Source of the DNA: Mycobacterium sp. Aquia_213
Lineage (GTDB): Bacteria; Actinomycetota; Actinomycetes; Mycobacteriales; Mycobacteriaceae
NCBI RefSeq assembly: GCF_026625985.1
Contig: NZ_CP113116.1
Span: 806,001 to 870,000 of the forward strand
Length of the DNA: 64,000 nucleotides
Reading direction: 5' to 3'
Shown: in pieces, positions 8,590-16,587 of the stretch
Numbering within the stretch: position 1 is the stretch's first letter
Layout: the number at the start of each line of letters is the position of its first letter
Program-made: the position numbers and the translations under genes
Notes under the pieces: model-generated
The model's database searches: none
The model's input: the letters and a program-made list of their open reading frames with translations, nothing else
What the model was told of the DNA's origin: nothing

Positions 8590-8609
8590 TGTCCCCCAAT
8601 CGGGGGACA
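8590..8609 (+). terminator. Strong GC hairpin after meaB
   Basis: TGTCCCCC and GGGGGACA form a perfect 8-bp stem with an AATC loop, 9 nt after the meaB stop. No U tract follows. Likely the end of the thiolase-meaB transcript. Confidence 0.6.
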
Positions 8610-8669
8610 GGGCATTCATCCGGATTCCGGCCCGATCGGCGGAGGTTTGCCCAGCTAAACCGGCCTAAC

Positions 8670-8696
8670 TTAACTCTTGTATCCACGACGAGTTAA
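8670..8696 (+). promoter_or_regulatory. Inverted repeat overlapping the ribosome site of the E1-alpha-like gene
   Basis: TTAACTC and GAGTTAA are separated by 13 nt. The right arm runs into the AAGGAG ribosome site at 8695-8700, 10 nt before the ATG at 8710. It could be an operator, or an RNA hairpin that hides the ribosome site. Neither is proven. Confidence 0.4.
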
Positions 8697-8709
8697 GGAG
8701 ACCCCGAAG

Positions 8710-9609
8710 ATGACTCGCACACCCGAACTGTCAGCGGCACGGTTGCGTGACCAGCTGGAGATGTACCGCCAAATGTGGGTTTTGCGCCTGCTCGACATGG
8801 CGGTGGAGGAGTTGCGCATCGACGGTCGCCTCAACCAACCCGTGCAGGCCGCATTCGGCCAGGAGGCCGTTGCCATCGGCACCGCCGCGGCACTTCGTCC
8901 GGGTGACCTGATGACCACCGGCATCATCCACCTGCAGCACGCCCAGCAGATCGCTTGCGCGCTGCCGCTGGGCCCGGCCATCGCCGCGTTGATCGGCCCC
9001 GAGTTCGGCCCGGACAGCGACGAGGACGCCCCGTTCGTGGCCTCGATCCGTGGGTTGTCTTCTTTCTCAAGCGCTTTGCAGCAGTCGCCGCTGCTGGCCG
9101 TCGGACACGCCTACGGCAAACAGCTGCTCGACGACGGCAGGGTCACGGTGTGCGCCATGGAAACTCGCGACGCCAAGTCCGCGGACTTCGCCGAGGCCGC
9201 CCACATCGCGATGTCCTGGCAGCTTCCGGTGGTGTTCGTCGTCGAGAACGCACGTCAGGACAGCAGCGCGACCGAGTGCCACGGAATGCCGGTGCTCTCG
9301 GTCGACGGCAACGACGTTGAGGCGGTTCGGGAATCGGTCGCCGAAGCCGTGCGGCGCGCGGGCGCGGGCGGAGGTCCCATCCTGGTGCGGGCAATGACCC
9401 AACGTACGAATGGCGTCGCCTCGGTGGACCCCCTGGTGTTCGAAAGGCAGCGCCTGATCAGCGGCGGCATCAGTGCCGGCCACCTCTACGAGGTGGAGCG
9501 CCGAGCGCGCCACCTGGTCGCCGAGGCCGAAGCCCACGCGAAGGCGATGTTGGCCGAAGAGCAGCCGGCGCCGATTCGGGAGCCGGAAGTGTGGCCGGCC
9601 GCTAGTTGA
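8710..9609 (+). CDS. 2-oxoacid dehydrogenase E1-alpha homologue lacking the TPP motif
   Basis: 299 residues aligned with the alpha subunit of pyruvate/acetoin-type E1 enzymes: the N-terminal MYRQMWVLRLLD helix, GQEAVAIGTAAALRPGD, and a later LPVVFVVEN strand. The expected thiamine-diphosphate/Mg signature GDG...N is replaced: residues 151-153 are Glu-Thr-Arg and the following Asn is Lys. No E1-beta, E2 or E3 gene is nearby, whereas an active alpha subunit needs a beta partner. It may be a pseudoenzyme with a regulatory or scaffold role. The frame extends to 8677 but AAGGAG supports ATG 8710. Its 3' end overlaps the convergent response regulator by 8 nt. Confidence 0.75.
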   Translation: MTRTPELSAARLRDQLEMYRQMWVLRLLDMAVEELRIDGRLNQPVQAAFGQEAVAIGTAAALRPGDLMTTGIIHLQHAQQIACALPLGPAIAALIGPEFGPDSDEDAPFVASIRGLSSFSSALQQSPLLAVGHAYGKQLLDDGRVTVCAMETRDAKSADFAEAAHIAMSWQLPVVFVVENARQDSSATECHGMPVLSVDGNDVEAVRESVAEAVRRAGAGGGPILVRAMTQRTNGVASVDPLVFERQRLISGGISAGHLYEVERRARHLVAEAEAHAKAMLAEEQPAPIREPEVWPAAS

Positions 9610-10255
9610 GCAGGCCCTGCCGCATTGCCTCGGCGACCGCCGCCGCGCGATCGCTGACCCCGAGCTTCTCGTACAGCCGCTGCACATGCGTTTTGACCGT
9701 GGACGGCGCCACAAATAGCTCGCCAGCGATCGCGGGGATGCTTTGACCGCGAGCAATGCGATTGAGCACCTCGCGCTCCCGAGCGGACAGAACAGGAGCC
9801 GACGGTTCGGCTCGTTGCCGAATCTGCGCGGCAAGGCCTCCGGCAAGCGAGGGTGCCACCACGTCGTTGCCCTTCGCGCACTCGAGTACGGCTTTGACGA
9901 TCTCGGTGCGCGTCGAGTCCTTGAGCAGAAAGCCGGCGGCGCCCTGCTGCAGCGCTTGATACACGATCGCCGACTCGTCGTGAGCCGACAGCAGCAGTAC
10001 ACGGGTGGGCAATTCGTTGCTGCGGACCGCCGCGGCCACTTGGGCGCCATCCATGCCGGGCATCCGGAAGTCGAGCAACGCGACGTCGGGCCGGTGCTCC
10101 TTGATCAGTTCCAGCGCCTGCGTACCGTCATCGGCCTCGCCGACGACATTCACTTCACCGCTGAGCGCGAGCGCGCGCACTACCCCTTCACGGAACAGCG
10201 GATGATCGTCGCCGACGACGACGCGGACCTTATCGGGCGTTGCTGCGCCGGCCAT
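9602..10255 (-). CDS. NarL/LuxR-family response regulator
   Basis: 217 residues. The N-terminal receiver domain has the acidic pair Asp16-Asp17, phospho-acceptor Asp62 in LLDFRMPGMDG and a C-terminal Lys in LLKDS. A LuxR-type helix-turn-helix follows (LSAREREVLNRIARGQSI to VKTHVQRLYEKLGV). It should bind DNA when phosphorylated. The histidine kinase gene is divergent from it, with about 110 bp between the chosen starts, so the two form one system that probably reads its own shared promoter. ATG at 10255 is chosen; the longer frame to 10327 would reach into the kinase upstream region. Targets and signal are unknown. Confidence 0.92.
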   Translation of the reverse strand: MAGAATPDKVRVVVGDDHPLFREGVVRALALSGEVNVVGEADDGTQALELIKEHRPDVALLDFRMPGMDGAQVAAAVRSNELPTRVLLLSAHDESAIVYQALQQGAAGFLLKDSTRTEIVKAVLECAKGNDVVAPSLAGGLAAQIRQRAEPSAPVLSAREREVLNRIARGQSIPAIAGELFVAPSTVKTHVQRLYEKLGVSDRAAAVAEAMRQGLLN

Positions 10256-10368
10256 GGCGGACAGTCTAGCTGTTTGCCGCACCAGCGCAGATTGCCACGG
10301 CGGACAACCTGATGCGGGTTTTGCCACGTAGCCCCGGTGGGTTGAGCACAGATGAGTACTGTGTTCGC

Positions 10369-11571
10369 GTGGCCGATACCAGCGACGCGGAGTTGCATCG
10401 GGTACGCAGGATTCACCAGCTGCGCTCGTATCGCATCGCGTCGGTGGTCCGCATCGGTGTGGTGGGACTGATGGTCGCCGCCATGATCATCGGCACGGCC
10501 CGGTCCGAGTGGCCGCAACAGAGTCTGCTGATCGTCGCGTACGCATTCGTCGCACTGTGCGCCGGCGCGCTGGCATTTTCCCCGTTCCATCAATGGGTTG
10601 CCTTGGGCCGGTTGCAACCTTTTGCTTTCACGGTCATCGACGTTGTCGCGCTGACAGTCTTTCAGTTGCTATCCACCGACGGCATTTATCCGCTGCTGAT
10701 CATGACGATGCTGCCCATCCTGTTGGGTCTTGACGTTTCGTCGCGGCGCGCCGCGGTGGTGCTGATCTTCTCGATGATCGGATTCGCGATCGCGGTGCTT
10801 CAGGACCCGGAGATGCTGCGCTCGATCGGACTGTTTGAGGCCACTTTTCGCTTTGTGCTCTACGGATTCCTCTGCGCCACGGCGTTCGTCGCCGTCCGCA
10901 TCGCCGAGCGGCACACCCGCTCGGTGGCGGGCCTGAGCGTGCTGCGGGAGGAATTGCTCGCTCAGACGATGACCGCGCAGGATGTGTTGCAGCGCCGGAT
11001 CTCGGAGACCATTCACGACGGACCATTGCAAGACATCCTGGCGGTGCGCCAGGAGCTCGTCGAGCTGGAGACGGCACTGCCCGGCGACGAGCGCGTGGAG
11101 CGCGCGCTGGCCGGTCTGCAAATCGCTTCACAAAGCCTGCGGCAGGCGACTTTCGAGCTGCACCCGGCCGTCCTGGAGCAGGTTGGTCTGGGTGCGGCCG
11201 TGCAGCAGTTGGCCTCCGACACGTCCCAGCGGTCCGGCATCAAGATCTCCACCGACATCGACTACCCGAACCGCAATGAAATCGACCCGATCGTCTTCGG
11301 GGTGGTGCGTGAATTGGTTTCGAATGTGGTGCAGCACTCGCAGGCCCGCAACGCCTCGATCACGCTCGGGGTCACCGACCACCGATGTGTCTTGCATGTG
11401 GTCGACGACGGGGTGGGATTCAATACCGAGACGATGGCGCGCCGGCTGGGGGAGGGCCACATCGGGCTGGCATCGCACCGTGCCCGGATCGACGCCGCCG
11501 GAGGCGTTTTCGTATTCCTCGACACCCCCGTGGGCTCGCACATCTGCGTGGAAGTGCCGTTGCGGTCGTGA
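10369..11571 (+). CDS. NarL-type sensor histidine kinase (HisKA_3)
   Basis: About 400 residues. Five or so hydrophobic segments lie in the first 180 residues, with no large extracytoplasmic domain, so the signal is probably sensed in or at the membrane. The dimerisation helix carries His216 in ETIHDGPLQ. An ATPase domain follows, with RELVSNVVQHSQ (N box), DDGVGF (G1) and GEGHIGLASHRARI (G2). It pairs with the divergent response regulator. GTG at 10369 is my preferred start; ATG at 10312 is in frame and would add 19 residues. The C-terminus is 4 nt from the convergent flavoprotein gene. Confidence 0.88.
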   Translation: MADTSDAELHRVRRIHQLRSYRIASVVRIGVVGLMVAAMIIGTARSEWPQQSLLIVAYAFVALCAGALAFSPFHQWVALGRLQPFAFTVIDVVALTVFQLLSTDGIYPLLIMTMLPILLGLDVSSRRAAVVLIFSMIGFAIAVLQDPEMLRSIGLFEATFRFVLYGFLCATAFVAVRIAERHTRSVAGLSVLREELLAQTMTAQDVLQRRISETIHDGPLQDILAVRQELVELETALPGDERVERALAGLQIASQSLRQATFELHPAVLEQVGLGAAVQQLASDTSQRSGIKISTDIDYPNRNEIDPIVFGVVRELVSNVVQHSQARNASITLGVTDHRCVLHVVDDGVGFNTETMARRLGEGHIGLASHRARIDAAGGVFVFLDTPVGSHICVEVPLRS

Positions 11572-11575
11572 ACCG

Positions 11576-13189
11576 TTACTTCAGGTCGACGGACTTCCCG
11601 GTGGCGGCGGCGTAGCCCGCGCGGTACCCGAAAACCATTGCCGGACCTATGGTTCCGCCGGCACCACCGTAGGCTCGGCCGGTCGCACCGGCCATCGCGT
11701 TGCCCGCGGCGAACAGCCCCGGGATGGGTTCCCCATTGACGTGGAGCACGCGGCCGTCGCGGTCGGTGCGCGGCCCGCCCTTGGTACCCATCGCGCCGAT
11801 TTGCACCGGGACCGCGTAATACGGCGCGGTGTCGATCGGGCCGAGCGTCTTTCCGGCGGCCGTGGTGGCACTGTCGTCGCCCCAATAACCGTCGTACGCA
11901 CTGGAACCGCGGCCGAAGTCGGGATCGGAGTCCGCGGCGACGTGGCGGTTCCACTCGTCGATCGTGCGGATCAGACCGTCGGCGTCGATTCCCGTCTTGG
12001 TGCCCAGTTCCTTGAGGTCCGCGGACTCGCAGAACCAGTCGGGAACCGGATCGCCGGGTGCGATACCCAGAAATCCGTAGCGCTGCAAGTGAACTGAATC
12101 GAATACCATCCAGCCGCGATCGTTGACGTACCCGCCGCGGGGATCCAGGTAGTGGAACGCGCCGGCCATCGAGTTGTAGTCGCAGGCCTCGTTGACGAAT
12201 CGGTGCCCGGCCTGGTTGACGATGATGCTCCTCGGCCGAGTTCGCTCCAGTCGCACGCTGCGGCTGCGCTGCTTGCCCTCGATCGTGTCGCCGGGGATTT
12301 GCACGATCGGGACCCACCAGGCCTCACCCATGTTGGCCAGATCCGCGCCGTGTGCCATCGCCATCCGCAGCCCGTCGCCGGTGTTGCTCGGCGGCGAGAC
12401 CGCACCGTGCATCGGGCCGCGCAGGAAGGCCTGCACCAAGCCCGGATCCCATTCGAAGCCACCGACGCCCAGGACGACGCCGCGGCGCGCGCGCACGTTG
12501 ATACGCTTCCCGGCCAAGGCAATTCGAACACCGGTGATTTCCCCGCCCTCGGCGATGAGTTCCTCGGCGCGGGCGCTGGTGTGCGGTGTGATCCCGGCGT
12601 CGAGCAATCCCTTGAGCAGCCCCGCAATCAGCGCGGTGCCGGCGACGCACAGATCGCTGCCTTCCTCGATCGTCACGTGCAGGCGCGCCCGGGTTTCGGC
12701 ATCGATGCCGACGTTGGACCAGTCGGCGGGAAACGACGTGATCCGGCCGCCCCAGTCGCCGAGCTGGTTGAGGTCGAACGGCCCCGCACTCAGCGACCGG
12801 CCACCGGTGGGCTGTCCGCCCGGCAGCTCCGGGCGGTAATCCGGGAAACCGGTGGCGACTTCGAAGCGCAGGCCGCTGTGTCCCTCCACGAATTCCAGCA
12901 TGGTCGGGCCGGTCCGCACGAACGTCTCGACCAAAGCGTCGTCCATCGTGCCGTGCGACTGCGCGCGCAGGTACCGCAGCGCGTCGTCTGCAGTCAATTC
13001 CCCGTCGGGAGAACGGTTATGGGCGGGGATCCACACGACGCCACCCGACACCGCGGTGGTCCCGCCGACGGTCGGGGCCTTCTCGAAGATCTCGACGGAG
13101 GCGCCGGCGGCTGCCGCCGACAGTGCGGCGGTAAGCCCGGCCCCGCCCGTGCCGAGCACGACGACATCGACTTCGGAATCCCAAGACAT
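11576..13189 (-). CDS. KstD-like FAD-dependent dehydrogenase
   Basis: 537-residue flavoprotein of the fumarate-reductase/3-ketosteroid-1-dehydrogenase group. A Rossmann FAD site is at the N-terminus (VLGTGGAGLTAALSAAAAG). The C-terminal segment APYYAVPV and GGAGGTIGPAMVFGYRAGYAAA closes the FAD pocket. A 1,2-desaturation of a ketosteroid-like ring, or reduction of an enone, is plausible. ATG at 13189 starts the conserved core and lies 14 nt after the IclR gene stop, so regulator and enzyme are co-transcribed. A second, distinct KstD-like gene sits at 17449. Which ring it acts on is not shown by the sequence. Confidence 0.82.
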   Translation of the reverse strand: MSWDSEVDVVVLGTGGAGLTAALSAAAAGASVEIFEKAPTVGGTTAVSGGVVWIPAHNRSPDGELTADDALRYLRAQSHGTMDDALVETFVRTGPTMLEFVEGHSGLRFEVATGFPDYRPELPGGQPTGGRSLSAGPFDLNQLGDWGGRITSFPADWSNVGIDAETRARLHVTIEEGSDLCVAGTALIAGLLKGLLDAGITPHTSARAEELIAEGGEITGVRIALAGKRINVRARRGVVLGVGGFEWDPGLVQAFLRGPMHGAVSPPSNTGDGLRMAMAHGADLANMGEAWWVPIVQIPGDTIEGKQRSRSVRLERTRPRSIIVNQAGHRFVNEACDYNSMAGAFHYLDPRGGYVNDRGWMVFDSVHLQRYGFLGIAPGDPVPDWFCESADLKELGTKTGIDADGLIRTIDEWNRHVAADSDPDFGRGSSAYDGYWGDDSATTAAGKTLGPIDTAPYYAVPVQIGAMGTKGGPRTDRDGRVLHVNGEPIPGLFAAGNAMAGATGRAYGGAGGTIGPAMVFGYRAGYAAATGKSVDLK

Positions 13190-13203
13190 CAACTGCAATC
13201 CCT

Positions 13204-13881
13204 TCAGCTCAGCAGCTCGGACAACTGCTTCGCGGCTTTGACGACCGCCTCCCTGCCGCGCAGCACCACGTCTTCCCGATGGGAGATCAGGTTGATGCAA
13301 GTCGGTGGGGATGGTGCCGGGCGGTGGACCGCCACGGCCAGGCCGTAGGTGTTCGGTTCGATCTCTCCGTAGGTGCTCACCCAGCCACGCTCGCGTGCCC
13401 GCGACACCAGGTCCCGTTCACCCGGGCGCGGCGGCAGGCTTGCGAGCAAAGCGATTCCGGCGGCGCCGCGGTCCAGCGGATACCGGCTGCCCTCGTGGAA
13501 GGACAGCTGGTAGGCGACGTGGCTCGGCACAATCACCGCGACCGCCACCTGTTGATCGCCCTCGGCGACGAGCAACGACACCGTGGTCCCCAGCTCGTCG
13601 GCCAGGGCTCGTAGCGTCGGCAGACTCAGCTGACGCACATTGCGGTCGAACGAGGCGCCAAGCACCGCGAGGCCGGCGGCCGGTCGGTACCGCCCGTCTT
13701 CGCCCTTGGCCACCAAGCGGAATTGGGCCAGTGTCGACAGCAGGCGATAGGCGATGGTGCGGTGCACCCCGACCTGGTCGGCGAGTTGCTGGACGGTCAG
13801 TCCGGTCGGAGAATCCGCCACCATTTGCAGCGCAGTGATTCCCCTGGCCAGCGTCTGCGAGCCGGTACCCGAACCCGTCAC
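13204..13881 (-). CDS. IclR-family transcriptional regulator
   Basis: 225 residues. An N-terminal winged helix-turn-helix (SPTGLTVQQLADQVGVHRTIAYRLL, in two parts) is followed by the IclR effector-binding domain, with conserved features such as the G-x-A-x-x-A region in DRGAAGIALLA. IclR proteins commonly control aromatic-acid and ring-cleavage genes and bind small acids. It is divergent from the hydrolase-mhpA-mhpB operon, and a perfect GTGCGA-TAT-TCGCAC palindrome lies between them, the obvious operator. The KstD-like gene follows in the same transcript. Confidence 0.9.
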   Translation of the reverse strand: MTGSGTGSQTLARGITALQMVADSPTGLTVQQLADQVGVHRTIAYRLLSTLAQFRLVAKGEDGRYRPAAGLAVLGASFDRNVRQLSLPTLRALADELGTTVSLLVAEGDQQVAVAVIVPSHVAYQLSFHEGSRYPLDRGAAGIALLASLPPRPGERDLVSRARERGWVSTYGEIEPNTYGLAVAVHRPAPSPPTCINLISHREDVVLRGREAVVKAAKQLSELLS

Positions 13882-13936
13882 AGCCTTGACATACCTCCAC
13901 GCGAGAGCGAAGCTCTAATATATAACGCACACATAC

Positions 13937-13951
13937 GTGCGATATTCGCAC
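13937..13951. promoter_or_regulatory. Candidate IclR operator GTGCGA-TAT-TCGCAC
   Basis: Perfect 6+3+6 palindrome in the 130-bp region between the IclR gene (start 13881) and the hydrolase operon (start 14012). The sequence around it is AT-rich (AATATATAAC), suggesting overlap with a promoter. A looser resemblance to the GAGAAT-type operator (GAGAAC-CAG-ATTTCC) is seen at 13970-13984. Confidence 0.6.
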
Positions 13952-14011
13952 ACTAGATAAGTCTAAAACGAGAACCAGATTTCCACCAGTAGTAGTAGGC
14001 AGAGAGGCATC

Positions 14012-14875
14012 GTGGCCGAGTTCGAGAGCATCTGGAGCGATCTGCAGGGTGTCGCGTTTGAGCAGGGCTATCTCGACGCCGGGGGAGTCCGGACCCGCTA
14101 CCTGCGCGCCGGTGATCCCGGCAAGCCGGTACTGATGCTGCTGCACGGGTCCGGCGGCCACGCCGAGGCTTACGTGCGCAATCTCGGCGCCCACGCCGAG
14201 CATTTCTGGACCTGGTCGATCGACATGCTGGGTCACGGGTACACCGACAAGCCGGGGCATCCGCTGGAAGTCAGCCACTACGTCGAGCATCTTTTGGCGG
14301 TGCTGCGCACCATCGGGGTGGACCGCGCCTACATCAGCGGCGAGTCGCTCGGCGGCTGGGTCGCCGCGCGCACCGCGGCCGATCATCCGGATGTGGTTGA
14401 GCGACTGGTGCTTAACACCGCCGGCGGCTCCCAGGCCGATCCCGTGGTGATGCAACGGATCATCACGCTGTCCATGGCGGCCGCCGAGAACCCGACCTGG
14501 GAAACCGTGCAAGCGCGCATCAAATGGCTGATGGCCGACAAGTCCAAGGACTACGACGACCTGGTGGCCAGCCGCCAAAGGGTGTATCGCCAGTCGGGAT
14601 TCGTTTCCGCGATGAGTGACATCATGGCGTTGCAGGACACCGAGATTCGCGCTCGAAATATTCTCGGCCCGGCCGAATACGGCTCGATCGTCGCGCCGAC
14701 GCTGGTGTTGTGGACCAGCGACGACCCCACCGCCGACGTGACCGAAGGACGCCGGATGGCATCGATGATCCCGGGCGCGCGCTTCGAGGTGATGCCCGGT
14801 TGTGGTCACTGGCCACAGTACGAGGACGCCAAGACGTTCAACCAGTTGCATCTCGACTTCCTGCTGGGACGCTGA
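14012..14875 (+). CDS. Meta-cleavage-product hydrolase-like alpha/beta hydrolase (MhpC/HsaD type)
   Basis: 287 residues. Oxyanion segment LLHGSGGHAEAY, nucleophile elbow SGESLGGW (Ser), acid in WTSDDP and His in GCGHWPQYED. This layout matches C-C bond hydrolases that split the product of extradiol ring cleavage. That fits its place in front of an mhpA-type hydroxylase and an mhpB-type dioxygenase, so the three cover hydroxylation, ring opening and hydrolysis. GTG at 14012 follows AGAGAGG. The stop overlaps the next ATG (ATGA). The exact substrate (phenylpropanoid, or a steroid-derived catechol) is open. Confidence 0.85.
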   Translation: MAEFESIWSDLQGVAFEQGYLDAGGVRTRYLRAGDPGKPVLMLLHGSGGHAEAYVRNLGAHAEHFWTWSIDMLGHGYTDKPGHPLEVSHYVEHLLAVLRTIGVDRAYISGESLGGWVAARTAADHPDVVERLVLNTAGGSQADPVVMQRIITLSMAAAENPTWETVQARIKWLMADKSKDYDDLVASRQRVYRQSGFVSAMSDIMALQDTEIRARNILGPAEYGSIVAPTLVLWTSDDPTADVTEGRRMASMIPGARFEVMPGCGHWPQYEDAKTFNQLHLDFLLGR

Positions 14876-16587
14876 TGGCAACCGACGGGCGCCAGAAGGC
14901 AGGGGTTGATGTCGACGTCGTGATCGTCGGCGCGGGCCCGGTCGGTTTGACCCTGGCCAATATCCTTGGCCTGCAAGATGTCCGAACGCTGTTGGTCGAC
15001 GAGCGTGACTCGCTCATCGACTACCCGCGCGGGGTCGGCCTGGACGACGAGTCGTTGCGCACCTTCCAATCGATTGGTCTGGTCGATCGGGTCCTGCCGC
15101 ATACGGTGCCGAACCAGATCTTGCGATTCTTCGACGCCAAGCGCCGGGTGCTTGCCGAAATGGCCCCGCCCGACGCGCGCTTCGGCTGGCCGAAGCGCAA
15201 CGGGTTCGTGCAGCCACTCGTCGACGCCGAATTGCTAACTGGTCTGGACAGATTCGACTGCGTCGAGGTCCGCTGGAGCCGGCCGATGACGGCGTGCGAG
15301 GAAACCGCCGACGGGGTCACCGTCGAGCTCGGCGGCGAGGGCGACAGCTCCACGGTGCGGGCCCACTACGTCGTGGGCTGCGACGGCGGCCGCAGCATGA
15401 CCCGCCGGGTGATGGGCGTGTCCTTCGACGGAACGACGTCGTCAACGCGTTGGCTGGTGGTCGACATCGCCAACGATCCGCTGGGCCACCCGAACAGTGA
15501 GGTGGGTGCGGACCCCGAACGTCCGTATGCCTCGATTTCCATCGCACACGGAATTCGCCGCTTCGAGTTCATGATTCACGCCGACGAGACCGACGAGCAG
15601 GCCGAGGATCCGGCGTTCCTGCAGCGGATGCTGGCCCGCATGGTGCCGCAACCCGACCGGGTCGACGTGATCCGGCGCCGCGTGTACACCCACCACTCGC
15701 GAATCGCCGGCGCGTTCCGCAGCGGCCGGATGCTGCTGGCCGGCGACGCCGCACACCTGATGCCGGTGTGGCAGGGGCAGGGCTACAACAGCGGCATCCG
15801 GGACGCGGCGAACCTGGGCTGGAAACTGGCCGCGGTGGTCAACGGCCGGGCCGCCGACAAGTTGCTGGACAGCTACGACATGGAGCGCCGCAAGCACGCG
15901 CGGGCCATGATCGACCTTTCGACGATGGTCGGCCGGGTCATCTCGCCGACCAATCGCCGAGTCGCCACGGCGCGCGATCTGTTGGTGCGCTCGGCGTCAA
16001 TTGTGCCCACGCTCAAGCGATATGTGCTCGAGATGCGCTTCAAGCCGATGCCGCGCTACGAGCACGGAGCCGTCGTGCACTCGGCGAATCCCAGCGCCGA
16101 ATCGCCGGTCGGCACGCTGTTCATTCAGCCCCGCGTCGATACTCGGAGCCAGCAAGACGTCCTGCTGGACGACGTGCTGGGGCCGTGGTTCGCCGTGCTG
16201 TGCTGGAACAACAACCCGCGCAAGATTCTCGGCGCTGAGGCCTTCGCGAAGTGGAAAGCGTTGGGCGCTCGCTTTGTTGCGCTGCGGCCGTTGACGCAGC
16301 TGCACTGGCCGGGGCACGACGATCCGGATGTCGTCGTCGTGGGCGACCGCACCGGTGGCCTCAAGTCCTGGTTCGATGTGCACTCCGAATCGGTGGTGTT
16401 CCTGCGTCCCGATCGGTGCATCGCGGGCGCCTGCATCGCCCAGCTCTCTCCCGATCTCAGCGCGTCGCTGCTCGATGCCCTCTCACTGATCCCGGGAGGG
16501 GGTGATGTCGACAGTGGCAATGGCTCTGTGCTGTATGTCCCACAGCCCGCTCCTGAATCTTCCGGGGCCGTCGCGGGACCTGCTTGA
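14875..16587 (+). CDS. mhpA: 3-(3-hydroxyphenyl)propionate hydroxylase-type FAD monooxygenase
   Basis: 570-residue class A flavin monooxygenase. FAD Rossmann motif GAGPVGLTLANILG, the DG motif in VGCDGGRS, and GDAAHLMPVWQGQGYNSGIRDAANLGWKL are all present and in order, followed by a C-terminal thioredoxin-like region. MhpA hydroxylates 3-(3-hydroxyphenyl)propionate to the 2,3-dihydroxy compound using NADH and O2. The start ATG at 14875 overlaps the upstream stop. Its last 83 nt overlap the mhpB frame, far more than the usual 4 nt. Homologues act on related phenols, so substrate identity is a family inference. Confidence 0.85.
   Translation: MATDGRQKAGVDVDVVIVGAGPVGLTLANILGLQDVRTLLVDERDSLIDYPRGVGLDDESLRTFQSIGLVDRVLPHTVPNQILRFFDAKRRVLAEMAPPDARFGWPKRNGFVQPLVDAELLTGLDRFDCVEVRWSRPMTACEETADGVTVELGGEGDSSTVRAHYVVGCDGGRSMTRRVMGVSFDGTTSSTRWLVVDIANDPLGHPNSEVGADPERPYASISIAHGIRRFEFMIHADETDEQAEDPAFLQRMLARMVPQPDRVDVIRRRVYTHHSRIAGAFRSGRMLLAGDAAHLMPVWQGQGYNSGIRDAANLGWKLAAVVNGRAADKLLDSYDMERRKHARAMIDLSTMVGRVISPTNRRVATARDLLVRSASIVPTLKRYVLEMRFKPMPRYEHGAVVHSANPSAESPVGTLFIQPRVDTRSQQDVLLDDVLGPWFAVLCWNNNPRKILGAEAFAKWKALGARFVALRPLTQLHWPGHDDPDVVVVGDRTGGLKSWFDVHSESVVFLRPDRCIAGACIAQLSPDLSASLLDALSLIPGGGDVDSGNGSVLYVPQPAPESSGAVAGPA

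Noticed and set aside
11262..12317. 351-codon minus frame across the histidine kinase and flavoprotein
   Set aside because: Overlaps two genes with solid motifs in other frames; composition is Arg-rich with no domain.
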